This document shows, one piece after another, positions 46,374-55,594 of a stretch of DNA of 64,000 nucleotides. The position numbers were made by a program, and so were the translations under genes. The notes under the pieces are model-generated. The model searched no databases, was not told the origin of the DNA, and worked only from the letters and a program-made list of their open reading frames with translations. Source of the DNA: Desemzia incerta. Lineage in GTDB: Bacteria > Bacillota > Bacilli > Lactobacillales > Carnobacteriaceae. Numbering within the stretch: position 1 is the first letter of the stretch; the number at the start of each line of letters is the position of its first letter. Where the stretch lies: NCBI RefSeq assembly GCF_900115825.1, contig NZ_FOXW01000002.1:258770-322769 (forward strand). Direction: 5' to 3'.

Positions 46374-47465
46374 TTACCCAATTGCTTCTAATGGATCAAT
46401 TTTAACAACGGTTCTAACTGAGAACAAACCGCCTAAAACTGCTACAATAACTAATAAAGCAGTAATACCTGCTAAAAATAAAACATTATTTTGATACGGA
46501 ACAGTAGCCGGCAATACCAATGATGTACCTAATGTTAATAACAAACCTGTTCCTACCCCTACGACAGATAGAATAAATGTTTGAGCAATAACTGATTTAG
46601 CAATATACCCCGACGAAATACCTTGAGCTTTCATAACTCCAAATAAACTAGATTTTTGCAACGTTAATACATAGATGAAAATACCGATAACTACTGCAGC
46701 AATGACGATCAAGAATCCGATCATTAGACCAAACGTCAATACTTGTGCGCTGTATCCTGGAATTTTATAAATATATTCACCGATTTCATAAGGGACTAAA
46801 TCGTCATTATCAATCTGTACTCCAGATAAATCTTCTTCACTATCACGCACGATTACGGCACTGATTCTTCCTTCTTCAGACTCATCTATTCTTTCAAATC
46901 TAATTTCTTGAAAAGAACCGATCGTCGTATATAAAACTGGTGCTACGTTAAATTTCGCATTTTCTGTAAATCCTGTTACGGTCAGTTCCTTATCGCTCCC
47001 AGCCAGCTGAACGACGTCTCCGATTTCAATACCTTCTTCTTCATTTAAACTAATATCAGCTATGGCTTCATCGTTATTCGTAAAAGCCTCTCCTTCTATC
47101 AGTTCAGGCATGATAAATTCATCTGGATCGATTCCAAAAAAAGTGACATTGATTTTCGATGATTCTCCTGATGTCCCTTCTTTTCGAACGACTCCAGCTG
47201 TCTGTCCTAACAAAGCTGTTTCGTCTCCTGAAACATCTTCTGCCTGACCTAAAGTGATCATCGACATATTGATATTGGAATTTGATTCATCTGTCAAAAC
47301 AATTCCATCAGCATCCCATTTGTCTACACTTGTTCGATTATCTTGAGCCAGTCCATATGCTAATCCCGTTAAAAAATATACTAAGTATGAGACCAGTACC
47401 ATTACTCCAATAATTAATGCAAATCTTGTTTTTGAATGTTTAATTTCTTTCCATGCTAGAAACAT
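46374..47465 (-). CDS. ABC transporter permease (HrtB-like, FtsX fold)
   Basis: 363 residues. The N-terminal helix (FLAWKEIKHSKTRFALIIG, residues 2-20, then YLVYFLTGLAYGLAQ) is the HrtB/DevC pattern. A large extracytoplasmic domain (about 45-225) follows, then three helices with an FtsX domain (about 240-363). The frame extends 17 codons upstream, but AAGGAG lies before the ATG at 47465. It forms a transporter with the ATPase just downstream. First gene of the nine-gene operon, behind the promoter at 47512-47540. Confidence 0.88.
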   Translation of the reverse strand: MFLAWKEIKHSKTRFALIIGVMVLVSYLVYFLTGLAYGLAQDNRTSVDKWDADGIVLTDESNSNINMSMITLGQAEDVSGDETALLGQTAGVVRKEGTSGESSKINVTFFGIDPDEFIMPELIEGEAFTNNDEAIADISLNEEEGIEIGDVVQLAGSDKELTVTGFTENAKFNVAPVLYTTIGSFQEIRFERIDESEEGRISAVIVRDSEEDLSGVQIDNDDLVPYEIGEYIYKIPGYSAQVLTFGLMIGFLIVIAAVVIGIFIYVLTLQKSSLFGVMKAQGISSGYIAKSVIAQTFILSVVGVGTGLLLTLGTSLVLPATVPYQNNVLFLAGITALLVIVAVLGGLFSVRTVVKIDPLEAIG

Positions 47466-47511
47466 GTTTCCATCTCCTTCATTTTCAGCTATTACTTTAC
47501 TGATTGAGCAT

Positions 47512-47540
47512 AGCATATATTAAATCGTGTACGATGTAAA
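47512..47540 (-). promoter_or_regulatory. promoter of ABC-crt operon with palindromic operator
   Basis: TTTACA at 47535-47540 and TATGCT at 47512-47517 (minus strand) are separated by exactly 17 bases, a good sigma-A promoter. ATCGT-GT-ACGAT at 47524-47535, an inverted repeat of 5-bp arms, fills the spacer and is a natural repressor site, perhaps for the MarR protein. The permease ATG is about 45 bases downstream. Confidence 0.6.
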
Positions 47541-47774
47541 TCGAAATGGCTTGAGAAGAAGTATAACAAAATGTAACAATTTGATAAGTAAAAGTAATAG
47601 CAATAACGTGATTTTAGTAGTCTTTATCCTCTTTTCTAAAGCAACCAAATTCTGTAAAATAACGCTTTCAACTATCATATACATAGCTTTTTTATGGTAT
47701 ACTTATATTGTGAATTTTTTATTATAGGTATAGAAAAGTGAAATACTAGTTTCTAATTTATTGGAGGGAATAAT

Positions 47775-48482
47775 ATGTTGTCTATTCAAGATAAAAATAT
47801 AAACAACTCCTTACTAAGAAAAAAAGAAGTGTTTCGAGCCTTTACAGATGATGAGTTCAATCGTATTTCGCACAGCATGCATTTTCGAAAATATAAAAAA
47901 GGGCAAGTACTGTTTGATGAAGGTGATCACCGAAATAAAGTATTTTATCTTTCAAAAGGTTTGGTCAAGTTAGAACGCTATGACGTTAGTGCTATATATA
48001 TGTACACAGACTATATTAAGGAAGATAAACTATTTCCTTATGGAGAACTTTTTTCAAACCCTACCTACCGTTATACAGCTTATTGTTTGACAGACGTAGA
48101 GATGTATTGTATTCCTACAGAGGTTTTTGAATCTGTCCTTGCTGCCAATCCGCATCAAATGCTTCACTTTTATAAGAGTCTATCCTCTATCTTGAAAGAA
48201 CATGAAGAGCGGATTCAGTTTTTGGTCGGTTCTAACGCCAGCAGACGAATCGTTAAAGTATTGTCTTTTCTTATGAATGATTTAGGCATCAGCGTTGGGG
48301 ATAATAAAATCAAAGTCCCATACCCCATTACAATCTGTGAAATTGCCACAATAAGCGGCTGTTCTAGAGAAACTGTAGGCATCAAATTAAAACAATTAAA
48401 ACAAATCGGAAAAATCGAATACAGTCATAAAGTGTTGACGTTTAACGATGTTCTGTATTTTAAGAATTATTGGGAAGAATGA
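47775..48482 (+). CDS. arcR: Crp/Fnr family regulator (ArcR-like)
   Basis: 235 residues. The N-terminal cyclic-nucleotide-type beta-roll (about 25-130, with KGQVLFDEGDHRNKVFYL) is followed by a long dimer helix and a winged helix with the reader ISGCSRETVGIKLKQL near 190. No N-terminal Cys cluster for an iron-sulfur centre is present, unlike FNR. Crp/Fnr-type ArcR proteins activate arginine deiminase operons, and this gene faces one. GGAGGG precedes the ATG. The divergent carotenoid operon lies on its other side. Confidence 0.85.
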   Translation: MLSIQDKNINNSLLRKKEVFRAFTDDEFNRISHSMHFRKYKKGQVLFDEGDHRNKVFYLSKGLVKLERYDVSAIYMYTDYIKEDKLFPYGELFSNPTYRYTAYCLTDVEMYCIPTEVFESVLAANPHQMLHFYKSLSSILKEHEERIQFLVGSNASRRIVKVLSFLMNDLGISVGDNKIKVPYPITICEIATISGCSRETVGIKLKQLKQIGKIEYSHKVLTFNDVLYFKNYWEE

Positions 48483-48490
48483 TTCAAAAC

Positions 48491-48535
48491 AAAAAGAAAC
48501 GCTTAAGAAAGTAATTTTCTTAAGCGTTTCTTTTT
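48491..48535. terminator. bidirectional terminator arcR / arcD-like
   Basis: A 20-bp near-perfect stem (AAAAAGAAACGCTTAAGAAA and its complement) between convergent genes, with T runs at both ends. Confidence 0.93.
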
Positions 48536-48552
48536 GTTTTATCCAGTTAGTA

Positions 48553-50058
48553 TCAACCTAAGACTGCAGCGATCCCTAAGATAATGCAGCTGACGATAAA
48601 TATCACACCGATTAATTTAGCTGTAAACTTCCACCAAGTGGTCAAATTTATACCTGCAATCGCCAATGCTCCCATAACTACTCCTGAAGTCGGCGTCACC
48701 AAGTTAACGATTCCGCTTGCTGCCTGATAAGCAGTGATAACGACATGCTCAGGTACATCAGCAAAGCCGCCTAGTGGTCCCATTATTCCCATAGTCGCAG
48801 CCGCTAAACCTGAAGTTGATGGAATCAAGAAAGACATTGGAATATAAAACACATACGTTAGTATAGAGAAGAATACTGGAGAAAGGTCAGATAAATTTTG
48901 TTCCCCAATATGCAAAATGGTAGCGGTGATCATTCCCTCGTTCATCACCACTTGAATGCCTCGAGCTAACGCTACTACTAGAGCTACTCCTAATAAATCT
49001 TTAGCTCCATCAATAAACGTAGAAACAATTTCCCCTTCAGGTATACGATAATAAAGTCCAATAATAATAGCCATCAATAAGAACAACATCGTAATTTCCA
49101 TAAAATACCAACTGCCGAGAGGAACCAATTGTTGTCCTAATACAGTTCCCACAATGGGTAAATCTATCAACCATTGATTCAGTGTTTCAAAGAATGTCCA
49201 GTTTGGATTCAAAGTAGACCACGGAATCAATCCTAAAACCATAACGACAAAAGTCAGTGCAAAAAGAATCATGACAACTTTTTGTTTCTTTGTCATTTCT
49301 TCTTTAATATCTGCTACAGCGAATTTTTTTTGATTCTCTTTGTAGTCCTTATAAACCAGCGAATGTGAAGGTTCTTTTTGAACTTTAACCGCATAGCGAT
49401 AAACAAATAACGTAGCAATCGCATATATCGTTAAAAAGAAAATCAATCGCCACAGAATTCCCTCTCCTGGACTTAGACCCAGAGCTTGAGACGCTACTCC
49501 TGTAGCAAACGGATTAACTGTAGAAGCCAATACTCCTACACCAGATCCTAACAATACAACTGATACAGCAACTAATGTATCAAATCCTACACCTATCATA
49601 ACGGGTATGATCAGAGGATAAAAAGCTAAGGTTTCTTCCGCCATACCAAACGTTGTCCCACCTAAAGCAAAAATAAACATTAAGATAGGAATCAGCAATT
49701 TTTCTTTTCCTTTATAGTTTTTAACGATTTGAGCGATTCCGGTATCTAAAGCTTTTGTGCGATTGATAACCCCTAAAAATCCTCCAACCACTAAAATAAA
49801 CAAAGAAACCTCGATAGCTCCTGGTGTTGTTTCTGTACCAATCATACCTTTGACAGGAGCCATAAAGATATCCCATAACCCTTGAGGATGTTGTTCCGTT
49901 ACTTGGTAGCTGCCAGACAAAATGTTCCCTGCTTCATCGACTTGATATTCTCCGGCTGGAACGAACCAAGTAAGTATCGCGATGACTAAAATGATAAGAA
50001 ACAATACAGTATAAGATGAGGGCATATTAAATCTTTTTTTCTTTTGACTTGCTTCCAT
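48553..50058 (-). CDS. YfcC/DcuC-type transporter, probable arginine-ornithine antiporter
   Basis: 501 residues with about 12 membrane segments. The family start PSSYTVLFLIILVIAILTWFVPAGEY and the FALGGTTFGMAEET motif near 130 are typical of YfcC (UIT/DcuC) carriers. Such proteins serve as ArcD in several lactic acid bacteria and streptococci. It is the last gene of the arc cluster, downstream of arcC, which supports arginine-in, ornithine-out exchange. AGGAGG is upstream. Peptide or dicarboxylate transport cannot be excluded from sequence alone. Confidence 0.82.
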   Translation of the reverse strand: MEASQKKKRFNMPSSYTVLFLIILVIAILTWFVPAGEYQVDEAGNILSGSYQVTEQHPQGLWDIFMAPVKGMIGTETTPGAIEVSLFILVVGGFLGVINRTKALDTGIAQIVKNYKGKEKLLIPILMFIFALGGTTFGMAEETLAFYPLIIPVMIGVGFDTLVAVSVVLLGSGVGVLASTVNPFATGVASQALGLSPGEGILWRLIFFLTIYAIATLFVYRYAVKVQKEPSHSLVYKDYKENQKKFAVADIKEEMTKKQKVVMILFALTFVVMVLGLIPWSTLNPNWTFFETLNQWLIDLPIVGTVLGQQLVPLGSWYFMEITMLFLLMAIIIGLYYRIPEGEIVSTFIDGAKDLLGVALVVALARGIQVVMNEGMITATILHIGEQNLSDLSPVFFSILTYVFYIPMSFLIPSTSGLAAATMGIMGPLGGFADVPEHVVITAYQAASGIVNLVTPTSGVVMGALAIAGINLTTWWKFTAKLIGVIFIVSCIILGIAAVLG

Positions 50059-50192
50059 AACTCATACCTCCTATTTTAACTCATTAAATTACCCTATTTA
50101 CTATAACATCCTTAATGAAATGAACATAACAAGATTATCTATAGCAGCATTATTTTTTTCTTCACAGAAAAAAGATCACTACATTTTCAATA

Positions 50193-50227
50193 CGGAACTC
50201 CACTAATTGATCATCACTGGAGTTCCG
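50193..50227. terminator. hairpin between arcC and arcD-like gene
   Basis: A perfect 10-bp stem (CGGAACTCCA/TGGAGTTCCG) with a 15-base loop. No T run on the minus strand, so it may act as an mRNA-processing or attenuation structure within the operon. Confidence 0.5.
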
Positions 50228-50267
50228 ACAAAAACCAAAAACTTCCAGCTGAGTTTGGTCACATGGC

Positions 50268-51215
50268 TTAATCCATAACTGTAATAATCGTCCCTCCTTC
50301 TTCCGTCAGTACTCCTTGGATGTTTTCCAATGAAGTAATGATCGCTTTTCCTTCAGGGTAACCTTCAACAAATTGGATAGCTGCTTCCACTTTTGGCAAC
50401 ATACTCCCTGCCGCAAATTGATCTTCTTCCATATACTGTTTCATTTCTTTTACAGAAACCCGTTCTAATTTCTTTTGTTCAGGTGTGTTGTAATTCACAA
50501 ATACGTTGTCTACTCCTGTTAAAATAACCAGTAAATCGGCTTTTACTAATTCCGCAAGCTTTTGAGAAGCAAAATCTTTATCGATAACAGCTTCTACACC
50601 TTGCACTTTATTTTCTTTTTGGACAACTGGAATTCCGCCACCACCGACAGTGATCGTAACAACACCAGAGTTTACTAGCTGGTTAATCACTTTATGTTCT
50701 TTGATGCTGATCGGTTTTGGTGAAGGAACAACCTTTCGCCAGCCACGCCCAGCATCCTCTTTGAAAACTGCATTTGAATGACTCATTTCCTTTTCTGCTT
50801 CTTCTTTCGTCAAAAAAGGTCCTATAGGTTTAGTCGGTTTTTCAAATGCTGGATCTTTTTCGTCTACTACTACTTGAGTGACTAAAGAAACGACTTCTTT
50901 TTCCAATTGTCGTTCGGTTAGCACATCGTTCATAGCATTTTGGAGCCAATACCCAATACTTCCTTGAGTCATCGCTACGCATGTATCCAATGGCATCGCA
51001 GGATTTTTTTCGCTATTAGCTGCTTCTTGCTGAAGTAATAGATTGCCTACTTGAGGACCATTTCCATGAGAAATGATCAGATCATCTCCATTTTCAATAA
51101 ACTGTACTAAAAATTCTGCAGTGTGCTTTAAAGCTTGTTGTTGAGCTGCAGCGCTCGCGTCTTCAGACAAAATAGCATTTCCGCCAAGTGCTACGACGAT
51201 TTTTCTTTTTCCCAT
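50268..51215 (-). CDS. arcC: carbamate kinase
   Basis: 315 residues. The amino-acid-kinase fold has [10 protein letters not shown] near residue 8, [12 protein letters not shown] near 52, [10 protein letters not shown] near 205 and a C-terminal AIITSLENI region. It turns carbamoyl phosphate and ADP into ATP, carbon dioxide and ammonia, the energy step of the pathway. The frame has a TTG seven codons earlier that includes the ribosome binding site (GAGGAG), so I use the ATG at 51215. Confidence 0.96.
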   Translation of the reverse strand: MGKRKIVVALGGNAILSEDASAAAQQQALKHTAEFLVQFIENGDDLIISHGNGPQVGNLLLQQEAANSEKNPAMPLDTCVAMTQGSIGYWLQNAMNDVLTERQLEKEVVSLVTQVVVDEKDPAFEKPTKPIGPFLTKEEAEKEMSHSNAVFKEDAGRGWRKVVPSPKPISIKEHKVINQLVNSGVVTITVGGGGIPVVQKENKVQGVEAVIDKDFASQKLAELVKADLLVILTGVDNVFVNYNTPEQKKLERVSVKEMKQYMEEDQFAAGSMLPKVEAAIQFVEGYPEGKAIITSLENIQGVLTEEGGTIITVMD

Positions 51216-51250
51216 TCTACATTTCTCCTCTATCAAAATTTAAAATGAAC

Positions 51251-51291
51251 GAGTAAAAGAGGCTATGAAACAGTCACAGCCTCTTTTACTC
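51251..51291. terminator. hairpin between arcB and arcC
   Basis: A perfect 14-bp stem (GAGTAAAAGAGGCT/AGCCTCTTTTACTC) with a 13-base loop in the 82-base gap. The T run on the minus strand is weak, so it probably lowers arcC expression or protects arcAB mRNA. Confidence 0.6.
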
Positions 51292-51297
51292 CGTATA

Positions 51298-52314
51298 CTA
51301 AACTTTTGGAATAAATAAGTTTCCTAATGTAGCAGCCATGATTGCTTTAATAGAGTGCATCCGGTTTTCTGCTTGATCGAATTGGCGCGCATGTTTGCTG
51401 CGGAATGCTTCATCCGTTACTTCCATTTCACCAACACCAAATTTTTCTTTTACCATTTCACCATAATCCGTTTCTGTATCATGGAATGCCGGCAAACAAT
51501 GAAGCAATATGACATCATCTTTGCCTGTAGATTTGATCATGTCCATATTGATTTGATAAGGCTTCAATAAGTTAACACGTTCTTCAAACTTATCTTCTTC
51601 TCCCATAGACACCCAAACATCGGTATATAATGCATCAGCGTTTTTTACGCCTTTTTGAACATCATCAGTGATCATTAATCGACTGCCTGATTTATCCGCA
51701 AATCCTTGAGCCATATCCACGATATTTTGTTCCGGGAACAACTCTTTTGGTGATACGATGTGAACATTCACGCCTAAAATAGCTCCAGTGACCAATAAGC
51801 TATTTGCTACGTTATTCCGTCCATCTCCTACGTATACTAATGTGATTCCTTCTAAATGACCAAAGTTTTCTTTAATGGTCAAAAAGTCCGCAATCATTTG
51901 GGTAGGATGCCATTCGTCTGTTAATCCATTCCATACTGGAACGCCGGAATATTTGGCTAATTTTTCTACGTTTGACTGTTTAAAACCACGAAATTCGATT
52001 CCATCGAACATACCGCCTAATACTCGTGCGGTATCTTCTACAGATTCTTTTTTACCCAACTGGATGTCGTCTTTTCCTAAATATTCAGGCTTAGCTCCTA
52101 AATCAACAGACGCTACTGTAAATGCAGCCCGTGTACGAGTAGAAGATTTTTCGAATAACAATGCAATGTTTTTGCCTTCTAAATAACGATGAGGAATGCC
52201 TTTTTTCTTCATTTCTTTTAAATGCTGTGAAAAATCAATCAGATACATTAGCTCTTCTTTTGTAAAGTCTTTTTCTGCTAATAAACTACGTCCTTGAAAT
52301 ACATTTTTCATCAT
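51298..52314 (-). CDS. arcB: ornithine carbamoyltransferase (catabolic)
   Basis: 338 residues. Carbamoyl-phosphate site SSTRTR near 57, ornithine-site HCLPAFHD near 272 and the DGRNNVANS loop near 164. In the arginine deiminase pathway it runs toward ornithine and carbamoyl phosphate. GGGGGAC is before two adjacent ATG codons. It follows arcA by 28 bases. Confidence 0.97.
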   Translation of the reverse strand: MMKNVFQGRSLLAEKDFTKEELMYLIDFSQHLKEMKKKGIPHRYLEGKNIALLFEKSSTRTRAAFTVASVDLGAKPEYLGKDDIQLGKKESVEDTARVLGGMFDGIEFRGFKQSNVEKLAKYSGVPVWNGLTDEWHPTQMIADFLTIKENFGHLEGITLVYVGDGRNNVANSLLVTGAILGVNVHIVSPKELFPEQNIVDMAQGFADKSGSRLMITDDVQKGVKNADALYTDVWVSMGEEDKFEERVNLLKPYQINMDMIKSTGKDDVILLHCLPAFHDTETDYGEMVKEKFGVGEMEVTDEAFRSKHARQFDQAENRMHSIKAIMAATLGNLFIPKV

Positions 52315-52342
52315 TTATGTCCCCCAATAAATTAAATTGTTA

Positions 52343-53674
52343 TCAATTTAAATCTTCTCGTACAAGCGGCATACTCATGCAGCGTGGGCCCCCACGTCCT
52401 CGAGACAATTCACTTGAAGAAATTTCAATCACTTTTATTCCATGTTCTCGCAACAATTCATTCGACATATAGTTGCGGTCGTAAGTTACCACTACTCCTG
52501 GCGCAATGGCTAACGTATTTGACCCGTCATTCCATTGTTCACGCGGAGCTGCAATAGCGTCTCCACCACCACAAGGAATCAATGTTAATTCTTCGACTCC
52601 TAAAACATCCTTCAATGATTTCTCTAAATCAGTTTCGTGAGTGATTTTGACCTTGCCTGGTTCATCTCCTTTTTCAATAACGTAAACATCAATCGATCCT
52701 CCGATACGTAAAATCCCTGGATGAATAGTAAATTTATCATAATCCACCATTGTAAACACTGTATCTAAGTGCATCATTGCTCGAACATTCGGGATTTTAA
52801 TCGCTAATATCTTTTCAAAAGTTGATCCTTTGCTGAACAGCTCTAAAGCTAACTCTTCAATAGCTTGAGCAGAAGTTCTTTGAGAAATTCCAATGGCCAG
52901 AGTCTTCTCATTTAGAACCAACTCATCTCCGCCTTCCATAAAAGATGTATGATTTCGATCACGCCAAATTTGAACGTCACTGCTTGCAAACCGTGGGTGA
53001 TACTGCATGATTGCTTCCATAAACAATGATTCTCGTTGGCGAGCTTCAAACATCATTCGATTAATAGTTAAACCATTTCCCATAGAAGCAGCTGGATCTC
53101 TTGTAAAATAAAGATTCGGCATCGGATCCATGTAGAATGGGTAATCATCATCATTAGAAACATCCCTTAAATGATCAGATTCATCTTCTGTAAAATATGA
53201 ACTTCCTGATCCTTTTTTCTCAACAGGCTCTCCGCCATCTTCAGCCACATCGCTTAAATGTTCTTGTTTAGTATGAACATCTTTTTTTCGAATACCTTCC
53301 ATAATAGCAATGACCATGTCTTGGGTTTCCATATCCAATAAATAGTTTTTCAACCCTTCATATACGCTCGGCGACTCTATATTTGATTCGCTTAACACCT
53401 TCTCTACAAAAGTTTCTTTCGCGTTTCCAGCATCAATAGCCTCAGCTGCTAGTTTTTCCAAATATAGAACCTCTACACCATTGTCTTCTAGAGCTTTTGC
53501 AAATTCATCGTGTTCTTTTTGAATCACTTTTAAATAAGGAATGTCATCAAACAATAAACGCTCCATAATTTCAGGAGTCAAGTTCTCTACTTCTCTTCCT
53601 GGCCTCTTCAATAAAACAGTTTTTAATTTTCCTATTTCTGAATTCACATGAATAGGTGCTGTTATTTCTGTCAT
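52343..53674 (-). CDS. arcA: arginine deiminase with acidic insertion
   Basis: 443 residues from the ATG at 53674 (AGGAGG just before it); the family usually has about 405-415. Active site: NLYFTRDPA near 187, MHLDTVFTM near 305 and the nucleophile Cys in GGPRCMSMP near 432. It converts arginine to citrulline and ammonia. Residues about 141-172 are an extra acidic/Gly/Ser segment flanked by two similar decamers ([10 protein letters not shown] and [10 protein letters not shown]), which suggests an internal duplication. First gene of the arc operon. Confidence 0.95.
   Translation of the reverse strand: MTEITAPIHVNSEIGKLKTVLLKRPGREVENLTPEIMERLLFDDIPYLKVIQKEHDEFAKALEDNGVEVLYLEKLAAEAIDAGNAKETFVEKVLSESNIESPSVYEGLKNYLLDMETQDMVIAIMEGIRKKDVHTKQEHLSDVAEDGGEPVEKKGSGSSYFTEDESDHLRDVSNDDDYPFYMDPMPNLYFTRDPAASMGNGLTINRMMFEARQRESLFMEAIMQYHPRFASSDVQIWRDRNHTSFMEGGDELVLNEKTLAIGISQRTSAQAIEELALELFSKGSTFEKILAIKIPNVRAMMHLDTVFTMVDYDKFTIHPGILRIGGSIDVYVIEKGDEPGKVKITHETDLEKSLKDVLGVEELTLIPCGGGDAIAAPREQWNDGSNTLAIAPGVVVTYDRNYMSNELLREHGIKVIEISSSELSRGRGGPRCMSMPLVREDLN
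53147..53263 (-). repeat. insertion with imperfect repeat inside arcA
   Basis: The DNA coding for the two similar decamers and the acidic stretch between them, about 29-32 residues more than the usual ArcA loop at this site. The reading frame is kept. Confidence 0.7.
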
Positions 53675-53757
53675 GTCATATCCTCCTCTTTTATCTTTCC
53701 ACACTCCTATAATAGCGTTACCAACCACCATAAAGGAAATGAAACGTACAAACAAAA

Positions 53758-53773
53758 TGTCGATTTGCTCACA
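53758..53773. promoter_or_regulatory. possible Crp/Fnr-type (ArcR) site
   Basis: TGTCG-N6-TCACA differs at two positions from the TGTGA-N6-TCACA type of Crp/Fnr box, about 85 bases upstream of the arcA start. Prediction only. Confidence 0.35.
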
Positions 53774-53827
53774 TTTTTAAAATGTTTTTTATAAATATAC
53801 TTTTTTAGTATTAAAATTCATTTCTTT

Positions 53828-53872
53828 TTCATAATAATTGCATAAAAAATGTATTTATACAATTATTATGAA
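53828..53872. promoter_or_regulatory. 13-bp inverted repeat with nested palindrome upstream of arcA
   Basis: A perfect 13-bp inverted repeat (TTCATAATAATTG at 53828-53840, its complement at 53860-53872, spacer 19). A TGTAT-TT-ATACA palindrome at 53850-53861 sits inside it, resembling an ArgR-type arginine box. A likely operator for an arginine-sensing regulator. Confidence 0.5.
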
Positions 53873-54078
53873 CTATAAGAAATCGTTAATTTTTTAATGA
53901 GAAAATTAACAGAATTAAAGAAAGGGTGTTTTATTTCGTTTAAAGGCTTCACTGTAATGTTTTTTATTTTTTAGGGCTATTTTATCCTTCTGTCCTATCC
54001 TTTCATAACTTCTTTGAAACCCTAATAGGAGACAAAGAAGCTATACTGTATTTTTATTACTAACCAAACACAAAAAGC

Positions 54079-54112
54079 CCTTAAAAGAGAGGTTTGATAC
54101 TCTCTTTTAAGG
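54079..54112 (-). terminator. terminator of PTS IIBC gene
   Basis: A perfect 13-bp stem (CCTTAAAAGAGAG/CTCTCTTTTAAGG) with an 8-base loop and a GGGCTTTTTG tail on the minus strand. Confidence 0.9.
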
Positions 54113-54124
54113 ACTCTGCTATCA

Positions 54125-55594
54125 TCATTGTTTAGCTAATTTGCTCATTTCATCTGCTACAAATTGAACTTCTGTACCTACAATAACTTGAATGTTTCGA
54201 TCACTAACTTTGTTGATACCTGCAATACCTGCAGATTTGATTTTAGCATCATCAACAACAGTCATGTCATTGATTTCCAAACGTAAACGAGTGGCGCAGT
54301 TATCGATAGAAGAAACATTTTCTTTCCCGCCTAATCCCGCTAGAATCGTCTCGGCTTGTTTTCTAAAACGTTCATCTCTAGAGCTTGGTCTAGAAGACAT
54401 GCTGTCTGTTTCGCTTTCTTGCATGTCTTCTGCTAATTCATCTCCACGTCCTGGAGTAGCTAAATCGAACTTAAGAATAATAAAACGGAACAAGAAATAG
54501 TAAACAGCAGCAAAAATTAATCCTTGAATCAGCAGCATATACGGCTGATTAGCCAACGGCAAATTGAATGACAATATATAATCCACTAAACCAGCTGAAA
54601 AACCGAACCCGGCTGTCCATTGGAAAGCAGCAGCCACAAATAACGAAAGACCTGTCAATACTGCATGTGTTACATACAATGCTGGAGCAGCAAACATGAA
54701 TGCAAATTCTAACGGCTCAGTTACACCGGTGAAGAAAGAAGCAAATCCTGCTGCCATCATCAATGATGCTGTCGTTTTCTTTTTAGCTGTTTTAGCTGTA
54801 TGATACATGGCTAAAGCTCCAGCTGGAAGGCCAAACATCATAACCGGGAAAAAACCAGCTTGGTACATTCCAGTAACCCCTTTTACGCCAGTACCTGCCC
54901 AAAAATTATTGATATCTGCAATACCAGCTACATCAAACCAGAATACAGAATTTAGTGCATGATGCAATCCTGTAGGAATCAGCAGACGATTGAACAAACC
55001 ATATAGTCCCGCTCCTGCTGCTCCTAAACCACTGATTGTCGTACCAAAAGTAACTAATGAATTATAAACTGGCGGCCATACAAATAACAGCGCCATAGAT
55101 ACCAGCATCATAACAAATGAGGTTACGATCGGCACTAACCGCTTCCCGCTGAAGAAAGCTAATGCTTGAGGTAATTTGACATTGTAGAAGCGATTATACA
55201 ATGCACCCGCGATCAATCCAGATAATATTCCTATAAACTGTGTCTCGATTTTTTCAAATGCTACGTTAACCTCTTCAATAGGTATACTTTGCAGCATAGC
55301 AACTGAGTCAGGTGCCAGCAATACGGTTACGACTTGCCAAGCAACCAATCCGCTTAAAGCTGCTGCTCCATCTTTATCTTTAGACATTCCCAATGCGACA
55401 CCAACTGCAAATAATACTCCCATATGATTGATAAGTGCGCTACCTGATTTGATCAGAAAAGCAGCGATCACACTGTCTCCGCCCCAACCAGATGGATCTA
55501 TGTAATATCCAATACCCATTAATATTGCTGCTGCAGGTAATACAGCAACTGGCAACATCAATGATCTGCCTAATCTTTGTAAGTAAGCCTTCAT
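54125..55594 (-). CDS. nagE: PTS transporter subunit IIBC, N-acetylglucosamine type
   Basis: 489 residues. The IIC domain (about 1-375, ten or so membrane segments) has INNFWAGTGVKGVTGMYQAGFF near 230 and FTGVTEPLEFAFMF near 290, close to NagE/NagP. A linker follows, then a IIB domain (about 410-489) with the phosphorylated Cys in IDNCATRLRL near 435. There is no IIA domain, so a shared IIA-Glc type protein is needed. Glucose specificity is the main alternative. GGAGG precedes the ATG. It has a strong promoter at 55779-55807. Confidence 0.88.
   Translation of the reverse strand: MKAYLQRLGRSLMLPVAVLPAAAILMGIGYYIDPSGWGGDSVIAAFLIKSGSALINHMGVLFAVGVALGMSKDKDGAAALSGLVAWQVVTVLLAPDSVAMLQSIPIEEVNVAFEKIETQFIGILSGLIAGALYNRFYNVKLPQALAFFSGKRLVPIVTSFVMMLVSMALLFVWPPVYNSLVTFGTTISGLGAAGAGLYGLFNRLLIPTGLHHALNSVFWFDVAGIADINNFWAGTGVKGVTGMYQAGFFPVMMFGLPAGALAMYHTAKTAKKKTTASLMMAAGFASFFTGVTEPLEFAFMFAAPALYVTHAVLTGLSLFVAAAFQWTAGFGFSAGLVDYILSFNLPLANQPYMLLIQGLIFAAVYYFLFRFIILKFDLATPGRGDELAEDMQESETDSMSSRPSSRDERFRKQAETILAGLGGKENVSSIDNCATRLRLEINDMTVVDDAKIKSAGIAGINKVSDRNIQVIVGTEVQFVADEMSKLAKQ

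Larger units (their letters stand above)
53675..54078. other. upstream control region of the arc operon
   Basis: About 400 very AT-rich bases between arcA and the PTS gene terminator. It holds the arc promoter and the candidate operators listed separately (53758-53773 and 53828-53872). No gene is visible. Confidence 0.6.

Noticed and set aside
53675..53755. Twenty-seven-codon extension of ArcA from a TTG
   Set aside because: The AGGAGG ribosome binding site lies inside this segment, just before the ATG at 53674.
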